Source: Amycolatopsis umgeniensis (GTDB lineage: Bacteria; Actinomycetota; Actinomycetes; Mycobacteriales; Pseudonocardiaceae). From it: a stretch of 64,000 bases of DNA. The position numbers and the translations under genes were made by a program. Under the pieces are notes generated by a model. That model was not told the DNA's origin, searched no databases, and worked only from the letters and a program-made list of their open reading frames with translations. Below are positions 9,046 to 16,681 of the stretch, one piece after another. Every line of letters begins with the position of its first letter. The stretch's first letter is position 1. The stretch is taken from contig NZ_JACHMX010000001.1 of assembly GCF_014205155.1 (NCBI RefSeq), positions 1,612,001-1,676,000 on the forward strand, read 5' to 3'.

Positions 9046-9153
9046 AGAAAAACTCCTAGGAAAACCCACCGGACGAACCCGATGGGAAGGAAACCCGGAC
9101 AGCGAACTTCACTTCGCCGCATCCGGGAATATCGGCTATCGTGCGTTTCACAT

Positions 9154-9200
9154 TGGATGGGGCCGGCCAGCTCCTGGGCGGGATGAACCGGCCCCATCCA
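9154..9200 (-). terminator. Long inverted repeat between the exported-protein paralogues
   Basis: A perfect 13-bp inverted repeat, TGGATGGGGCCGG at 9154-9166 with its complement at 9188-9200. A second imperfect hairpin (13 of 14 pairs) lies at 9227-9275. Both are downstream of the gene at 9362 on the minus strand and probably end its transcript. There is no T tract. The rest of 9046-9361 shows no gene. Confidence 0.5.
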
Positions 9201-9361
9201 TGCCGGCGTCGCTTCGCGTCGCGGCCTGTCCGGAGCGCGGAACGGAGTGTGCATCTCTTCTCCGCGTTCCGGACACGTCTGACGACTTCGATGCGCCTCG
9301 CCGGATCCCTTGCCTCAGCCGACTTCCGCACACACCACGGGCGACCTCGGCAAGAGAGTTT

Positions 9362-9718
9362 CTAGTTGCCCTGCAGCGTGCCACCGTCGGTGATGCCACC
9401 GGCGGCGCAGTTGTAGGGGGACTCGCCACTGGCCTCGTGCGCACCCGGCGACAGGATCGGAACACCGATGCCGTTCAGCGAATCACGGATCGGGACCTGG
9501 ACCCCGAGCACGTTCACGTCGTTGCCACACACGCCCAACGTGCCGTTCACGTTGTGCAGCGCGTCGATGTTGTTCAGGTTGACCAGGCCGACCTGCTCAC
9601 TGATGTCGTGGCCGTCGTAGTCGTAGTGGTCGGCGGGGGTGTCGGCGAGAGCGACCCCACCACCGAGGAAGGCACCGGCGGCCATGGCGGCCGCGACGAA
9701 GCCGATCTTCTTCAGCAT
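9362..9718 (-). CDS. Small exported rodlin/chaplin-like protein, copy 2
   Basis: A 118-residue exported protein. Signal peptide MLKKIGFVAAAMAAGAFLGG ending VALA. Mature region: QVGLVNLNNIDALHNVNG, then LGVCGNDVNVLGVQVPIRD, GIGVPILSPG and a second Cys in YNCAAGG. The CGN-VNVLG core and two-cysteine design resemble chaplins and rodlins, surface amyloid proteins of sporulating actinomycetes. The ATG at 9718 has AAGGAG five bases upstream. It is about half identical to copy 1 by eye, most strongly over the last 50 residues. Tandem duplication with divergence of the N-terminal mature region suggests related but separate roles. Confidence 0.65.
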   Translation of the reverse strand: MLKKIGFVAAAMAAGAFLGGGVALADTPADHYDYDGHDISEQVGLVNLNNIDALHNVNGTLGVCGNDVNVLGVQVPIRDSLNGIGVPILSPGAHEASGESPYNCAAGGITDGGTLQGN

Positions 9719-10080
9719 GGATTCTCCTTGAGGACGATTGCATCGAACAGGACGGCGGTGAAAGTGTGTTTTTCGTCCTGTGTCACGGGAAACGTACTGA
9801 TGCGCCCTGGCCTTTTCCACGCCGTTCCACCATCGTGTAGGTGCTGCGGCTCCCTGAGCGCGACACTGGTGGTCCGATCGAGTTACGCCGCATTTCGGCC
9901 ACCCATACCCTTGTACCACAAAGGAAACCCACACCGGTCCGGCCACGCAACACACCCATGAGGCTGAGATGGACCACGACCGCTTGTGAAATTCCGCGCG
10001 CTGGTTCTAGCGTTTCCGGGCATACCGGTCGGGTCACCACCGGTTTTCCATCGCGGCGAAGCAAGAGAGGTCGGGTGCAC
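9719..10080. promoter_or_regulatory. Divergent intergenic region
   Basis: About 360 bases between the exported-protein gene and the STAS gene; no gene seen. Upstream of the STAS gene is GTTT, 15 bases, GGGTCA, a partial match to the general-stress promoter found repeatedly in the following 8 kb. Confidence 0.35.
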
Positions 10081-10497
10081 ATGGAAAGAATGTGGTTACC
10101 GGGCCTCGTGCCCGGCGCGGCGGTGCAGGCTTGGTGCTCGCACGGGGATCCGGCCGTCATCGCCTTGACCGGTGAATTGGACTCGTACACCTTTGTCGTG
10201 GTGGAGACGGCGGTCGCGGCGACGCTCGTCCGGAACCGGGGAAAACGAGCGATCGTGCTCGATCTCGCCGAGGTGACGTTCCTGAGCGCGACCGGAATCC
10301 GAGCACTGCACGACGCCGTCGATCAAGCAGCGGCCAGAGGCGTCACACTCCGGTTCGCCCTCGGTTCCCACGCCATCGTGCGCCGCGCCCTGAACGCGAC
10401 GGGCATGGCCGCCGTCCTCGACCTCTATCCCGACCGGCTCGCCGCTCTCGACGCGGCCGATTCGCTCGCTTTCCTCGGCCTGATCCAGTCGCTCTGA
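10081..10497 (+). CDS. STAS-domain protein (anti-anti-sigma-like)
   Basis: About 138 residues, mostly one STAS domain: VIALTGELDSYTF, AIVLDLAEVTFLSATGIRALHDA, YPDRLAALDA. STAS proteins of this size usually bind anti-sigma kinases and are switched by serine phosphorylation. Here the usual D-S-S/T-G segment reads L-S-A-T-G, so the phosphosite is shifted or altered. The ATG at 10081 follows GAGAGG; a GTG two codons earlier is possible. The setting among stress genes with SigB-type promoters supports a role in stress sigma control. A paralogue lies at 45487. Confidence 0.75.
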   Translation: MERMWLPGLVPGAAVQAWCSHGDPAVIALTGELDSYTFVVVETAVAATLVRNRGKRAIVLDLAEVTFLSATGIRALHDAVDQAAARGVTLRFALGSHAIVRRALNATGMAAVLDLYPDRLAALDAADSLAFLGLIQSL

Positions 10498-10516
10498 CGT
10501 TCTACGCCCGCGTTGT

Positions 10517-10954
10517 TCAGTGTCCGGACCAGCCGCCTTGCTCGTCGGCGGCTTCGACGTCCGATTCCGCGACCGCGGTATGCGCCAACGCGGCGACGGT
10601 TTCCTCAAGTCCACGTTGGACTTCCTCGTCGCCCGCCTCACGGACGCTGCTCAGGGTCACTGTCAAACGAGACTCGTTGGGGCCGCAGTCTTCGACCGAG
10701 AGGTTGCCGTGATAGTCGTGCGGGCCTTGGGAACCCCAGCTCAAAGACCGCTTCTCCTCGTCGACCTTCAGCCACGCTTCGGCTTCGACGTGCTCACCCT
10801 GCACGTCGGCTTCGACATGCACGGCGTCGCCGCCCTCGGGCTGGACTCGGCTCATCTGCGGGAAGTAATGCGGCAGATTCCGCGGCTCCCGCAAGTACGC
10901 GAAAAGGTCGGACGCGGGCATATCGATCGTGGCGGTGTGGCGAAAGTCGGTCAT
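10517..10954 (-). CDS. SRPBCC family protein (polyketide-cyclase/START-like)
   Basis: 145 residues. The N-terminal FRHTATIDMPASDLFAYLREPRNLPHYFPQ is the typical opening of SRPBCC hydrophobic-cavity proteins, and the remainder alternates beta strands ending in an acidic helix (EETVAALAHTAVAESDVEAADEQ). Function is unknown; members bind small hydrophobic ligands. The ATG at 10954 lies a few bases after a GTTT-N15-GGGTAT promoter, so the message should be nearly leaderless. It diverges from the repetitive-peptide gene at 11079, which precedes another SRPBCC gene in its operon. It may belong to the same pathway. Confidence 0.8.
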   Translation of the reverse strand: MTDFRHTATIDMPASDLFAYLREPRNLPHYFPQMSRVQPEGGDAVHVEADVQGEHVEAEAWLKVDEEKRSLSWGSQGPHDYHGNLSVEDCGPNESRLTVTLSSVREAGDEEVQRGLEETVAALAHTAVAESDVEAADEQGGWSGH

Positions 10955-10962
10955 GAATGCGC

Positions 10963-10987
10963 ATACCCGTTTTCGAGGCCGGAAAAC
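10963..10987 (-). promoter_or_regulatory. General-stress (SigB-type) promoter
   Basis: On the minus strand: GTTT, 15-base spacer, GGGTAT, matching the GNNT-N14-16-GGGTAY pattern of actinobacterial SigB-family promoters. The expected transcript start is two or three bases before the ATG of the SRPBCC gene. Confidence 0.65.
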
Positions 10988-10999
10988 TCGTCTCCTGAG

Positions 11000-11025
11000 G
11001 TGTGCGCGACACGAATAAGGGGTAG
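11000..11025 (+). promoter_or_regulatory. Possible stress-type promoter for the peptide cassette
   Basis: GTGT, 16 bases, GGGTAG. This matches the SigB-type pattern except for the last base. It is placed 54 bases before the GTG start of the peptide gene and is divergent from the stronger promoter at 10963-10987. Confidence 0.35.
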
Positions 11026-11078
11026 CCAAGCGGTGATCAACCCCGGCGATCAGCCGGGTCATCGCGAAGGGAACCGAC

Positions 11079-11288
11079 GTGAGCCTGAACGACGACGACA
11101 TTTCCACCACATCGGACGAGGAAAAGGAAGGACCCGCCGACTCCGGCGCCGCCCCGGGAACCCCCGGCCAGCACGACGGCGGGGCCGACGGAGGAGCCGA
11201 AGGTCCTGCCGACTCCGGCGCCGGCCCGGCGACCCCTGGCCAGCACGACGGCGGAGCCGACGGCGGCGCGGACAGTGGCGCCAGCTGA
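11079..11288 (+). CDS. Repetitive Asp/Gly-rich small peptide, candidate modification substrate
   Basis: A 69-residue peptide that I do not recognise. Residues 1-16 form an acidic leader-like segment (MSLNDDDISTTSDEEK). Residues 17-40 and 41-64 are two copies of a 24-residue unit, 22 of 24 identical, each ending PGQHDGGADGGA, followed by DSGAS. No Cys, no signal peptide, no hydrophobic segment. The GTG start has AAGGGA six bases upstream, a good ribosome site. The 3' end overlaps a possible GTG start of the oxygenase gene by 14 bases. A leader plus repeated cores next to a peptide/protein hydroxylase-type enzyme suggests a ribosomally made, modified peptide; a disordered hydrophilin-like stress protein is the alternative. 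Confidence 0.6.
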   Translation: MSLNDDDISTTSDEEKEGPADSGAAPGTPGQHDGGADGGAEGPADSGAGPATPGQHDGGADGGADSGAS

Positions 11289-12567
11289 TCCGCATCCGTC
11301 GGCCACCGGTACCGGGCAAGGCGCCCACGGCCTCCCGGTACCGGTCGACGGTCACCCGCCGATGAGCGTTCTGGCACGGTTGGTCGGCTCCGACGTCCAA
11401 CGGTTCTCCGATCACCACTGGGGCCGGAGGCCGCTGTTGAGGCGGAGTTCGGACGAGTTCCGGGATCTCCTCGATCTCGACGCGGTCGACGAGTTGCTTT
11501 CCCGCCGGGGTTTGCGCACGCCGTTCCTTCGACTGGCCCGGCAGGGTTCGGTACTCGATTCGAGTTCGTTCACCGGCGGTGGCGGGGTCGGCGCGGAGAT
11601 CGGCGATCAGGTCCAGGATGACCGGGTCGCCGCCCTTTTCGCGGAAGGCGCCACGATCGTGGTGCAGGCACTGCACCGCACCTGGCCGAGCATCATCGAC
11701 TTCACCACGGGCCTGACCGAGGAACTCGGCCATCCCGCGCAGGTGAACGCCTACATCACCCCACCGTCATCGCAGGGCTTTTCCGCCCACTACGACGTGC
11801 ATGACGTGTTCGTCCTGCAGCTCGCCGGGCGGAAACACTGGAAGGTCCACGCGCCGGTCCACCCGGATCCGCTGCGTGGACAGCCGTGGAGCGATCATGC
11901 CGTCGCCGTCGCGACACGCGCTCGAGACGATGCTCCGATCGTCGACGAGGTGCTCGAGCCCGGCGACGTGATGTACCTTCCCCGCGGCTGGCTGCACTCC
12001 GCGACCGCTCTGGGTGAGGTTTCCGCCCATCTGACCGTCGGCGTCCACGTCGTCACCCGGTTCGCGCTGGTGGAGGCCCTCGCCGCCCTGGTCGCCACCG
12101 ACGAACGGTTGCGCGCTTCTCTGCCGCTGGGGATCGATGTCGCCGACCCCGGGATGCTCGATCCGTACGTCCGCGCGGCGCGGGAAGACCTGGTCGACGC
12201 GCTGAGTGCCGTCGCCCCCGAAGACATCGCCCGTCATGTTCGCGGTCAGGTATGGACCGGCAACCGGCCCGAGCCAGTGGCCCCGATCGCCGCCGCGACG
12301 TTCACCGCGAGTCTCACCGCCGGAGACACGGTGCGTCGCCGCGGGGGCTTGCGCTTTCGCGTTCGCGACACCGGTGACGGACCCGTCGTGCTCGAACTCC
12401 CGGACCGGCGGCTCACCCTCCCCCGCTCCACTTCGACCGCCCTCACCGCGTTGCTCGACGGGGCGACCTGGACCGTCGGCGAGATCCCGGGGCTGGACGG
12501 GGACGACCAGGTCGTACTCGTGCGGCGCCTGCTCCGGGAAGGCGTGCTCATGGCCACCGCCCCATGA
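11275..12567 (+). CDS. JmjC/cupin-4 family 2-oxoglutarate oxygenase
   Basis: 430 residues if the GTG at 11275 is used; an ATG at 11362 (MSVLARLVGSDVQRF) is an equally good start. Iron ligands are visible as H172-x-D174 in FSAHYDVHD and H241 in PRGWLHSA, in the order expected for the double-stranded beta helix. LQLAGRKHWKVH and LEPGDVMYLPRGW are family landmarks. Relatives (NO66/MINA53, YcfD) hydroxylate His or Arg side chains of ribosomal proteins. The C-terminal winged-helix-like region ends with RRLLREGVL. The gene follows the repetitive peptide with overlap and overlaps the next gene by ATGA. The peptide's QHDGG repeats are a plausible substrate; inferred. Confidence 0.8.
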   Translation: MAPADPHPSATGTGQGAHGLPVPVDGHPPMSVLARLVGSDVQRFSDHHWGRRPLLRRSSDEFRDLLDLDAVDELLSRRGLRTPFLRLARQGSVLDSSSFTGGGGVGAEIGDQVQDDRVAALFAEGATIVVQALHRTWPSIIDFTTGLTEELGHPAQVNAYITPPSSQGFSAHYDVHDVFVLQLAGRKHWKVHAPVHPDPLRGQPWSDHAVAVATRARDDAPIVDEVLEPGDVMYLPRGWLHSATALGEVSAHLTVGVHVVTRFALVEALAALVATDERLRASLPLGIDVADPGMLDPYVRAAREDLVDALSAVAPEDIARHVRGQVWTGNRPEPVAPIAAATFTASLTAGDTVRRRGGLRFRVRDTGDGPVVLELPDRRLTLPRSTSTALTALLDGATWTVGEIPGLDGDDQVVLVRRLLREGVLMATAP

Positions 12568-13508
12568 CGGCCACACCCGGAGCGGAGCGGGGCCGGTGCG
12601 CGGACCTCGCCGACGCCGCGAACGACCCCGGCGAAGGCACGGCTCCCCCGGCGGAGCGATGGCTGCTCATCGAGCATCCGGGACCCTGGGGGCGGCTCGC
12701 GCTCACGGGTTCGGGCATCGACCCGGCCGCACTCCGGTCGCTGACCGCGTGGGCTGCCCGGAACCAGGGCCGAATCGCGCTGATACGCCGGGTCGCCCGC
12801 CGTTCCTCGTCATCGAACCGGGCCTCCCGCTGGTTCCGGATCGACTCACGTCCCGGCCATGAAGAGATTCGAGCGGGCGAATTCACCGACGCCGCCGGAC
12901 TCGCCGCCGTTCCCTTCGCCGACGGCGAACTGCTGTCACAGCCCCTCGCCCTGGTTTGCGTTCACGGCAGGCACGACACGTGTTGCGCCGTCCGCGGCCG
13001 CTCGCTCGCCGCCACACTGACGGCCGAATACCCGGAAGAAACCTGGGAATGCAGCCATATCGGCGGCTGCCGCTTCGCTCCGTCGCTGGTTCTGCTCCCT
13101 CATGGCTTCACCTACGGAGGTCTGCGGCCCGGCCATGCGGTCGACGTCGTTCGCCGGTACACACACGGCACGCTCGACCCGCGCGACCTTCGTGGCCGAT
13201 CCTCGCTGAAGCCGAACGTCCAAGCGGCACAACATCACGCACGCGCGGCCACCGGCGCGAGGGGTATCGACGACCTCCGCCCCCTCGGCGAAGTCCACGA
13301 CGGCGACTCAGGCTGGCGGGTGGGATTCGCCGAACCCGAATGCGTCGTGCACCTGCGCGAAAGGTACGTCCCGGTGAACCGTTCCCTTACCTGTGCTTCG
13401 CCGCCCGCGAGCCGGATCCGCGTTTTCGACCTGCTCGAATTCCGGGCTTCGAGTGCTTTCGGCGGGGTACTCGTCCAAGACCACCGCGAGAGCAGGAGAA
13501 CACCGTGA
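12564..13508 (+). CDS. Sucrase/ferredoxin-like (thioredoxin-fold [2Fe-2S]) protein
   Basis: 314 residues of the sucraseferredoxin/Apd1-like family, thioredoxin-fold ferredoxins. Motif region 1: LVCVHGRHDTCCAVRG (C132, C140, C141). Region 2: WECSHIGGCRFAPS (C163, H165, C169). In yeast Apd1 the cluster is held by two Cys and two His in an H-x3-H arrangement; here the second His position is Cys169, so ligation may differ. ATG overlaps the oxygenase stop (ATGA), and its own stop overlaps the next GTG. It may feed electrons to, or otherwise serve, the oxygenase. The N-terminal 30 residues are low complexity. Confidence 0.75.
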   Translation: MTATPGAERGRCADLADAANDPGEGTAPPAERWLLIEHPGPWGRLALTGSGIDPAALRSLTAWAARNQGRIALIRRVARRSSSSNRASRWFRIDSRPGHEEIRAGEFTDAAGLAAVPFADGELLSQPLALVCVHGRHDTCCAVRGRSLAATLTAEYPEETWECSHIGGCRFAPSLVLLPHGFTYGGLRPGHAVDVVRRYTHGTLDPRDLRGRSSLKPNVQAAQHHARAATGARGIDDLRPLGEVHDGDSGWRVGFAEPECVVHLRERYVPVNRSLTCASPPASRIRVFDLLEFRASSAFGGVLVQDHRESRRTP

Positions 13509-13966
13509 CCGAGGTCAGCAAACTCGTCGAAGTACCGCCGGACGCCGTTTTCGCCGTGCTCGCCGATGGCTGGCAATACGCGGGCTGGGTGGTCGGCAGC
13601 TCGCATATCCGCGACGTCGACGAGGACTGGCCCGCCGTCGGTTCCCGGATCCATCACAGCGTCGGCCCGTGGCCCTTCCACATCCAGGACGTCACGGTGG
13701 TGAAAGCCGTCGAGCCCGGGAGCTTCTTGAAGCTGGAGGCACGAGGCTGGCCGCTCGGCGCGGCCGAGGTCGGGCTCACCCTCGCACCGCACGGCGAAGG
13801 CCGGACGCGGATCCTGATGACGGAGCGCGTCGTGCGAGGCCCTGGCAAGGTACTGCCGGAACCGGTCCAGGCGCTCGTCGCCAAACCACGCAACAACGAG
13901 GCCCTCGCCCGGCTGGCCGATCTGGTCACCGGCAAGTACGCGAACCGGAAGAACGCTCAGCCGTAG
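13505..13966 (+). CDS. SRPBCC family protein
   Basis: 153 residues with the SRPBCC opening VSKLVEVPPDAVFAVLADGW, then SHIRDVDEDWPAVGSRIHHSVGPWPFHIQD and a C-terminal helix NNEALARLADLVTG. Ligand unknown. The GTG start has AGGAGA five bases upstream and overlaps the preceding stop by four bases, so it is the fourth gene of the peptide-oxygenase-ferredoxin unit. Its 3' end overlaps the convergent oxidoreductase gene by 10 bases. The same fold is encoded by the divergent gene at 10517. Confidence 0.8.
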   Translation: MTEVSKLVEVPPDAVFAVLADGWQYAGWVVGSSHIRDVDEDWPAVGSRIHHSVGPWPFHIQDVTVVKAVEPGSFLKLEARGWPLGAAEVGLTLAPHGEGRTRILMTERVVRGPGKVLPEPVQALVAKPRNNEALARLADLVTGKYANRKNAQP

Positions 13967-15549
13967 ACGGCCCGGTTGGCCGCGCGGACGATCGCCGCGT
14001 ATCCGTCGCCGAGCACGCCCGCCCTGGCCAAGGCCGCGCGAGCCGCGTTCGAGCCAGGGCCTCCGTGCACCGCTCCTCCCGGATGGGCCGCCGAGCCCGC
14101 GAGGAAGAGACGGTCCACCGGGGTGTCCGCGCGGCCCAGCCCCGGCATCGGGCGGAAGAACAGCTGCTGGTGGATGGCGGTGGTACCGCCGTTGATCGCG
14201 CCACCGACCAGGCTGGGGTCGTGCCCCGCCAGCTCCAGCGGGCCTTGGACGTACCGGCCCCGGATCAGGTCCCTGAATCCCGGCGCGTTCGCCTCGACCG
14301 TCTTTTCGATCCGCTCGACCTGTCGATCCAGGGCCGTCCGGTCCTCCGTCACCCCGCGAGGCACATGGGTGTATGCCCAGGCCGCCTCGGTACCCGGCGG
14401 CGAGCGATCCGGGTCGCTGGTGGTCATCTGGCCGAACAGCAGGAACGGTTCGTGCGGGCTGCGGCCACGTACGAGGTCGCCTCCGAAGGCCGACAGGCCG
14501 TCCAAGTCCGTACCGAGGTGGAGGGTTCCCGCGCCGCGCGCCTCTTCGGCGGTCCAGGGCACGGGGCCGGACAGCGCCCAATCCACTTTGACCGTCGCGC
14601 TGTCCCACTGGAACCGGCCGAGATCCTCGAGCAGACGGGACGGCAGCTGATCCGCGGCGATCATCTCGCCGTACAACGTCGTCGCCGGGACGTCCGCGAG
14701 AACCGCTTTGCGGGCCCGGATCGGGTCGCCCGCGCCGTCTCGGACCCCCATCGCCCGTCCGTTCGCGATGAGCACTTCCGTGGCAGGACAGCGGCATCGG
14801 ATTTCTCCGCCGCGGGCGACCAGCCGTCGCACCAGCGCGGCCGTCAACTCCCCCGCTCCGCCGACCGGCACGGGGAAGCCGACATCCTGGCCGGTCATCG
14901 CGAGCAGCCAGCCGAAGACGGCGCTGCCCGCGTTGTCCACGGAAAGGTCGCTGTGCGCGGCGTTTCCGGCCAACAGCAACCGTGCCCCTTCACCGTCGAA
15001 GAGCTCTTCCCCGAAGCGACGGGCGGGCAAGGTGAGCATCCGGGCCAGGCGCAGCGCGTCGGCGGTCCCCGTGTGCCGCAGCAACCGCAGGGCCGGGCGC
15101 ACCGGAGGGAAAGGCGTGAACAGGGCTTCGAGCAAGGGCTCACGGATGTCTTGCCATTGGGCGAACAAGCTCCGCCAGGCCGCGCCGTCGCCGCGCGCGA
15201 ACTCGTCGACCGACGCGGCGGTCCGCTCGATGTCCCGTGAGAGCACCACGCATCTGTTGTCGGGCAACACGTGCGCGAGCACCTCCGGAGCATGCCGCCA
15301 GCGCAGGCCTTGCTCTTCGAGCCGTAGATCCCGGATCACCGGCGACACCGCGGTCAGTGGGAAGAAGGCGCTGCAGAGGTCGTTGCGGAAACCCGGCTCG
15401 GTGACTTCGTCCGTCCGGACCGCGCCGCCCGGCTTTCCCGCCTGCTCCAGCACCACGACCGACCAGCCCGCGTCGGCGAGGAGGTTCGCCGCGACCAGGC
15501 CGTTGTGGCCGGCACCGATGACGACCGCGTCAAAGACTTCCGTGCTCAT
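13957..15549 (-). CDS. Phytoene-desaturase-like FAD oxidoreductase
   Basis: 530 residues. Opens with VVIGAGHNGLVAANLLADAGWSVVVLEQ, the dinucleotide fold of the CrtI/NAD(P)-FAD oxidoreductase family. It continues with GGAVRTDEVTEPGFRND, PVGGAGELTAALVRRL and a C-terminal flavin-contact segment LFLAGSAAHPGGAVHGGPG. The ATG at 15549 follows GAGAGG. It starts 17 bases after the epimerase stop and shares its stress-type promoter. No carotenoid synthesis genes are nearby, so a carotenoid substrate is not supported; the real substrate is unknown. Confidence 0.82.
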   Translation of the reverse strand: MSTEVFDAVVIGAGHNGLVAANLLADAGWSVVVLEQAGKPGGAVRTDEVTEPGFRNDLCSAFFPLTAVSPVIRDLRLEEQGLRWRHAPEVLAHVLPDNRCVVLSRDIERTAASVDEFARGDGAAWRSLFAQWQDIREPLLEALFTPFPPVRPALRLLRHTGTADALRLARMLTLPARRFGEELFDGEGARLLLAGNAAHSDLSVDNAGSAVFGWLLAMTGQDVGFPVPVGGAGELTAALVRRLVARGGEIRCRCPATEVLIANGRAMGVRDGAGDPIRARKAVLADVPATTLYGEMIAADQLPSRLLEDLGRFQWDSATVKVDWALSGPVPWTAEEARGAGTLHLGTDLDGLSAFGGDLVRGRSPHEPFLLFGQMTTSDPDRSPPGTEAAWAYTHVPRGVTEDRTALDRQVERIEKTVEANAPGFRDLIRGRYVQGPLELAGHDPSLVGGAINGGTTAIHQQLFFRPMPGLGRADTPVDRLFLAGSAAHPGGAVHGGPGSNAARAALARAGVLGDGYAAIVRAANRAVYG

Positions 15550-15565
15550 CCGAGCCTCTCGATCG

Positions 15566-16642
15566 TCAAGATTGTGATTGGTGGCTCGGCTTCGCCCGGG
15601 CGAGGGAGAGAAGCCGTCGCAGGATCCCGTCACCGCGCGTCGGCGCGAGCGGTGGGCTCGCCCCTCCTTCACCCGAACGGAGTCCGGCGACCAGTTCGGC
15701 GATCACACTGGCCGCGTCGTACCGGGGTTTCCATCCCAGCGCGGTTTCGGCGAGCGTGGTGTCGACGAGCGGCGCCTCGTCGGCGAGATCCAGCCAGCCC
15801 GGGTGCAGCGGCAAGGCTCCCGTCCGCCAAGCGGCGTGCGCCGCCACGCGCATGAGCGGTCTCGGCACCGGGACGCGGATCCCGCCGAGAAGGGCGGTCA
15901 GCGCGTCGGCGTCCAGCACTTCGGACACGGCCAGATTGACGGCGCCGGAGAAGCGGCTCGCGAGCACGAGGCGGATGGCTTCGGCGACATCGGCGCTGTG
16001 TACCGCTTGCGCCCGCAGCTCCGGCCACAACGGAATCGGCAACCAGCGGGCGCCCACGATCCGGGCGGGTACGGCCGGGCCGAGCAGCCAGCGCTCGAAC
16101 TCTCCCGCCGCTCGTCGCTGCAGGATCGCGCACGGCCGCAGCCGGGCCACCCCGATCTCCGGGTGGCTTTCCTCGAACCGATCGAGCAGAGTCTCCAGCG
16201 CGGCCTTGCCTCGGCTGTAGGCGCTGGTCGCGATGCCGTCGCACGGCCAGTCCTCGGTCACCTTGTCCCAGCGCGGTGCAGGTCCGTATGCGGCCACAGA
16301 CGACAGCACGACCACGTGCGGGACCCCGGCCGCCACCACCGCGTCGAGTACGTGCCGGGTTCCGTGGTCGTTCGTGCGCCACATCGGCGGGTCACCGCGC
16401 TCCGGCGAAATCGCCCACGCGAGGTGGACGACCGCGTCCGCGCCTTCCAGCAGCCCGATCAGGCTGCCCTCGGCGTCGGACGCACCGAGATCCGCTGCCC
16501 ACCAGCTCGCCGCGCGATAGGGCTCGGCCGTGGTGTCGGGCAGTCTCCTCGCCACGCCGACCAGCTCGTCGTCACCGGATCCGAGGGCGTGGAGAAGCGC
16601 TGTCCCGACATTACCGCTGGCACCGGTGATCACAATCCGCAC
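15566..16642 (-). CDS. NAD-dependent epimerase/dehydratase family protein
   Basis: Extended short-chain dehydrogenase of 358 residues. N-terminal VITGASGNVGTALLHAL is the NAD(P) glycine motif. VVLSSVAAYGP and a YSRGK element (the Y-x3-K catalytic pair) follow. The C-terminal part (LGWKPRYDAASVIAELV) is like sugar-nucleotide epimerases. The start is GTG at 16642, only a few bases downstream of the expected transcript start of a GTTT-N16-GGGTAT promoter. First gene of a two-gene unit with the oxidoreductase at 13957. Substrate cannot be told. Confidence 0.82.
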   Translation of the reverse strand: MRIVITGASGNVGTALLHALGSGDDELVGVARRLPDTTAEPYRAASWWAADLGASDAEGSLIGLLEGADAVVHLAWAISPERGDPPMWRTNDHGTRHVLDAVVAAGVPHVVVLSSVAAYGPAPRWDKVTEDWPCDGIATSAYSRGKAALETLLDRFEESHPEIGVARLRPCAILQRRAAGEFERWLLGPAVPARIVGARWLPIPLWPELRAQAVHSADVAEAIRLVLASRFSGAVNLAVSEVLDADALTALLGGIRVPVPRPLMRVAAHAAWRTGALPLHPGWLDLADEAPLVDTTLAETALGWKPRYDAASVIAELVAGLRSGEGGASPPLAPTRGDGILRRLLSLARAKPSHQSQS

Positions 16643-16651
16643 GACGTGCGC

Positions 16652-16677
16652 ATACCCTGCCGGACGAGGGTGGAAAC
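16652..16677 (-). promoter_or_regulatory. General-stress (SigB-type) promoter
   Basis: Minus-strand GTTT, 16-base spacer, GGGTAT. Predicted start of transcription about three bases before the GTG of the epimerase gene, giving a nearly leaderless message. Confidence 0.65.
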
Positions 16678-16681
16678 CCCG

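Noticed and set aside
13957..16642. Carotenoid biosynthesis operon
   Set aside because: The CrtI-like oxidoreductase is paired only with a sugar-type epimerase; no phytoene synthase, prenyltransferase or cyclase gene is near.
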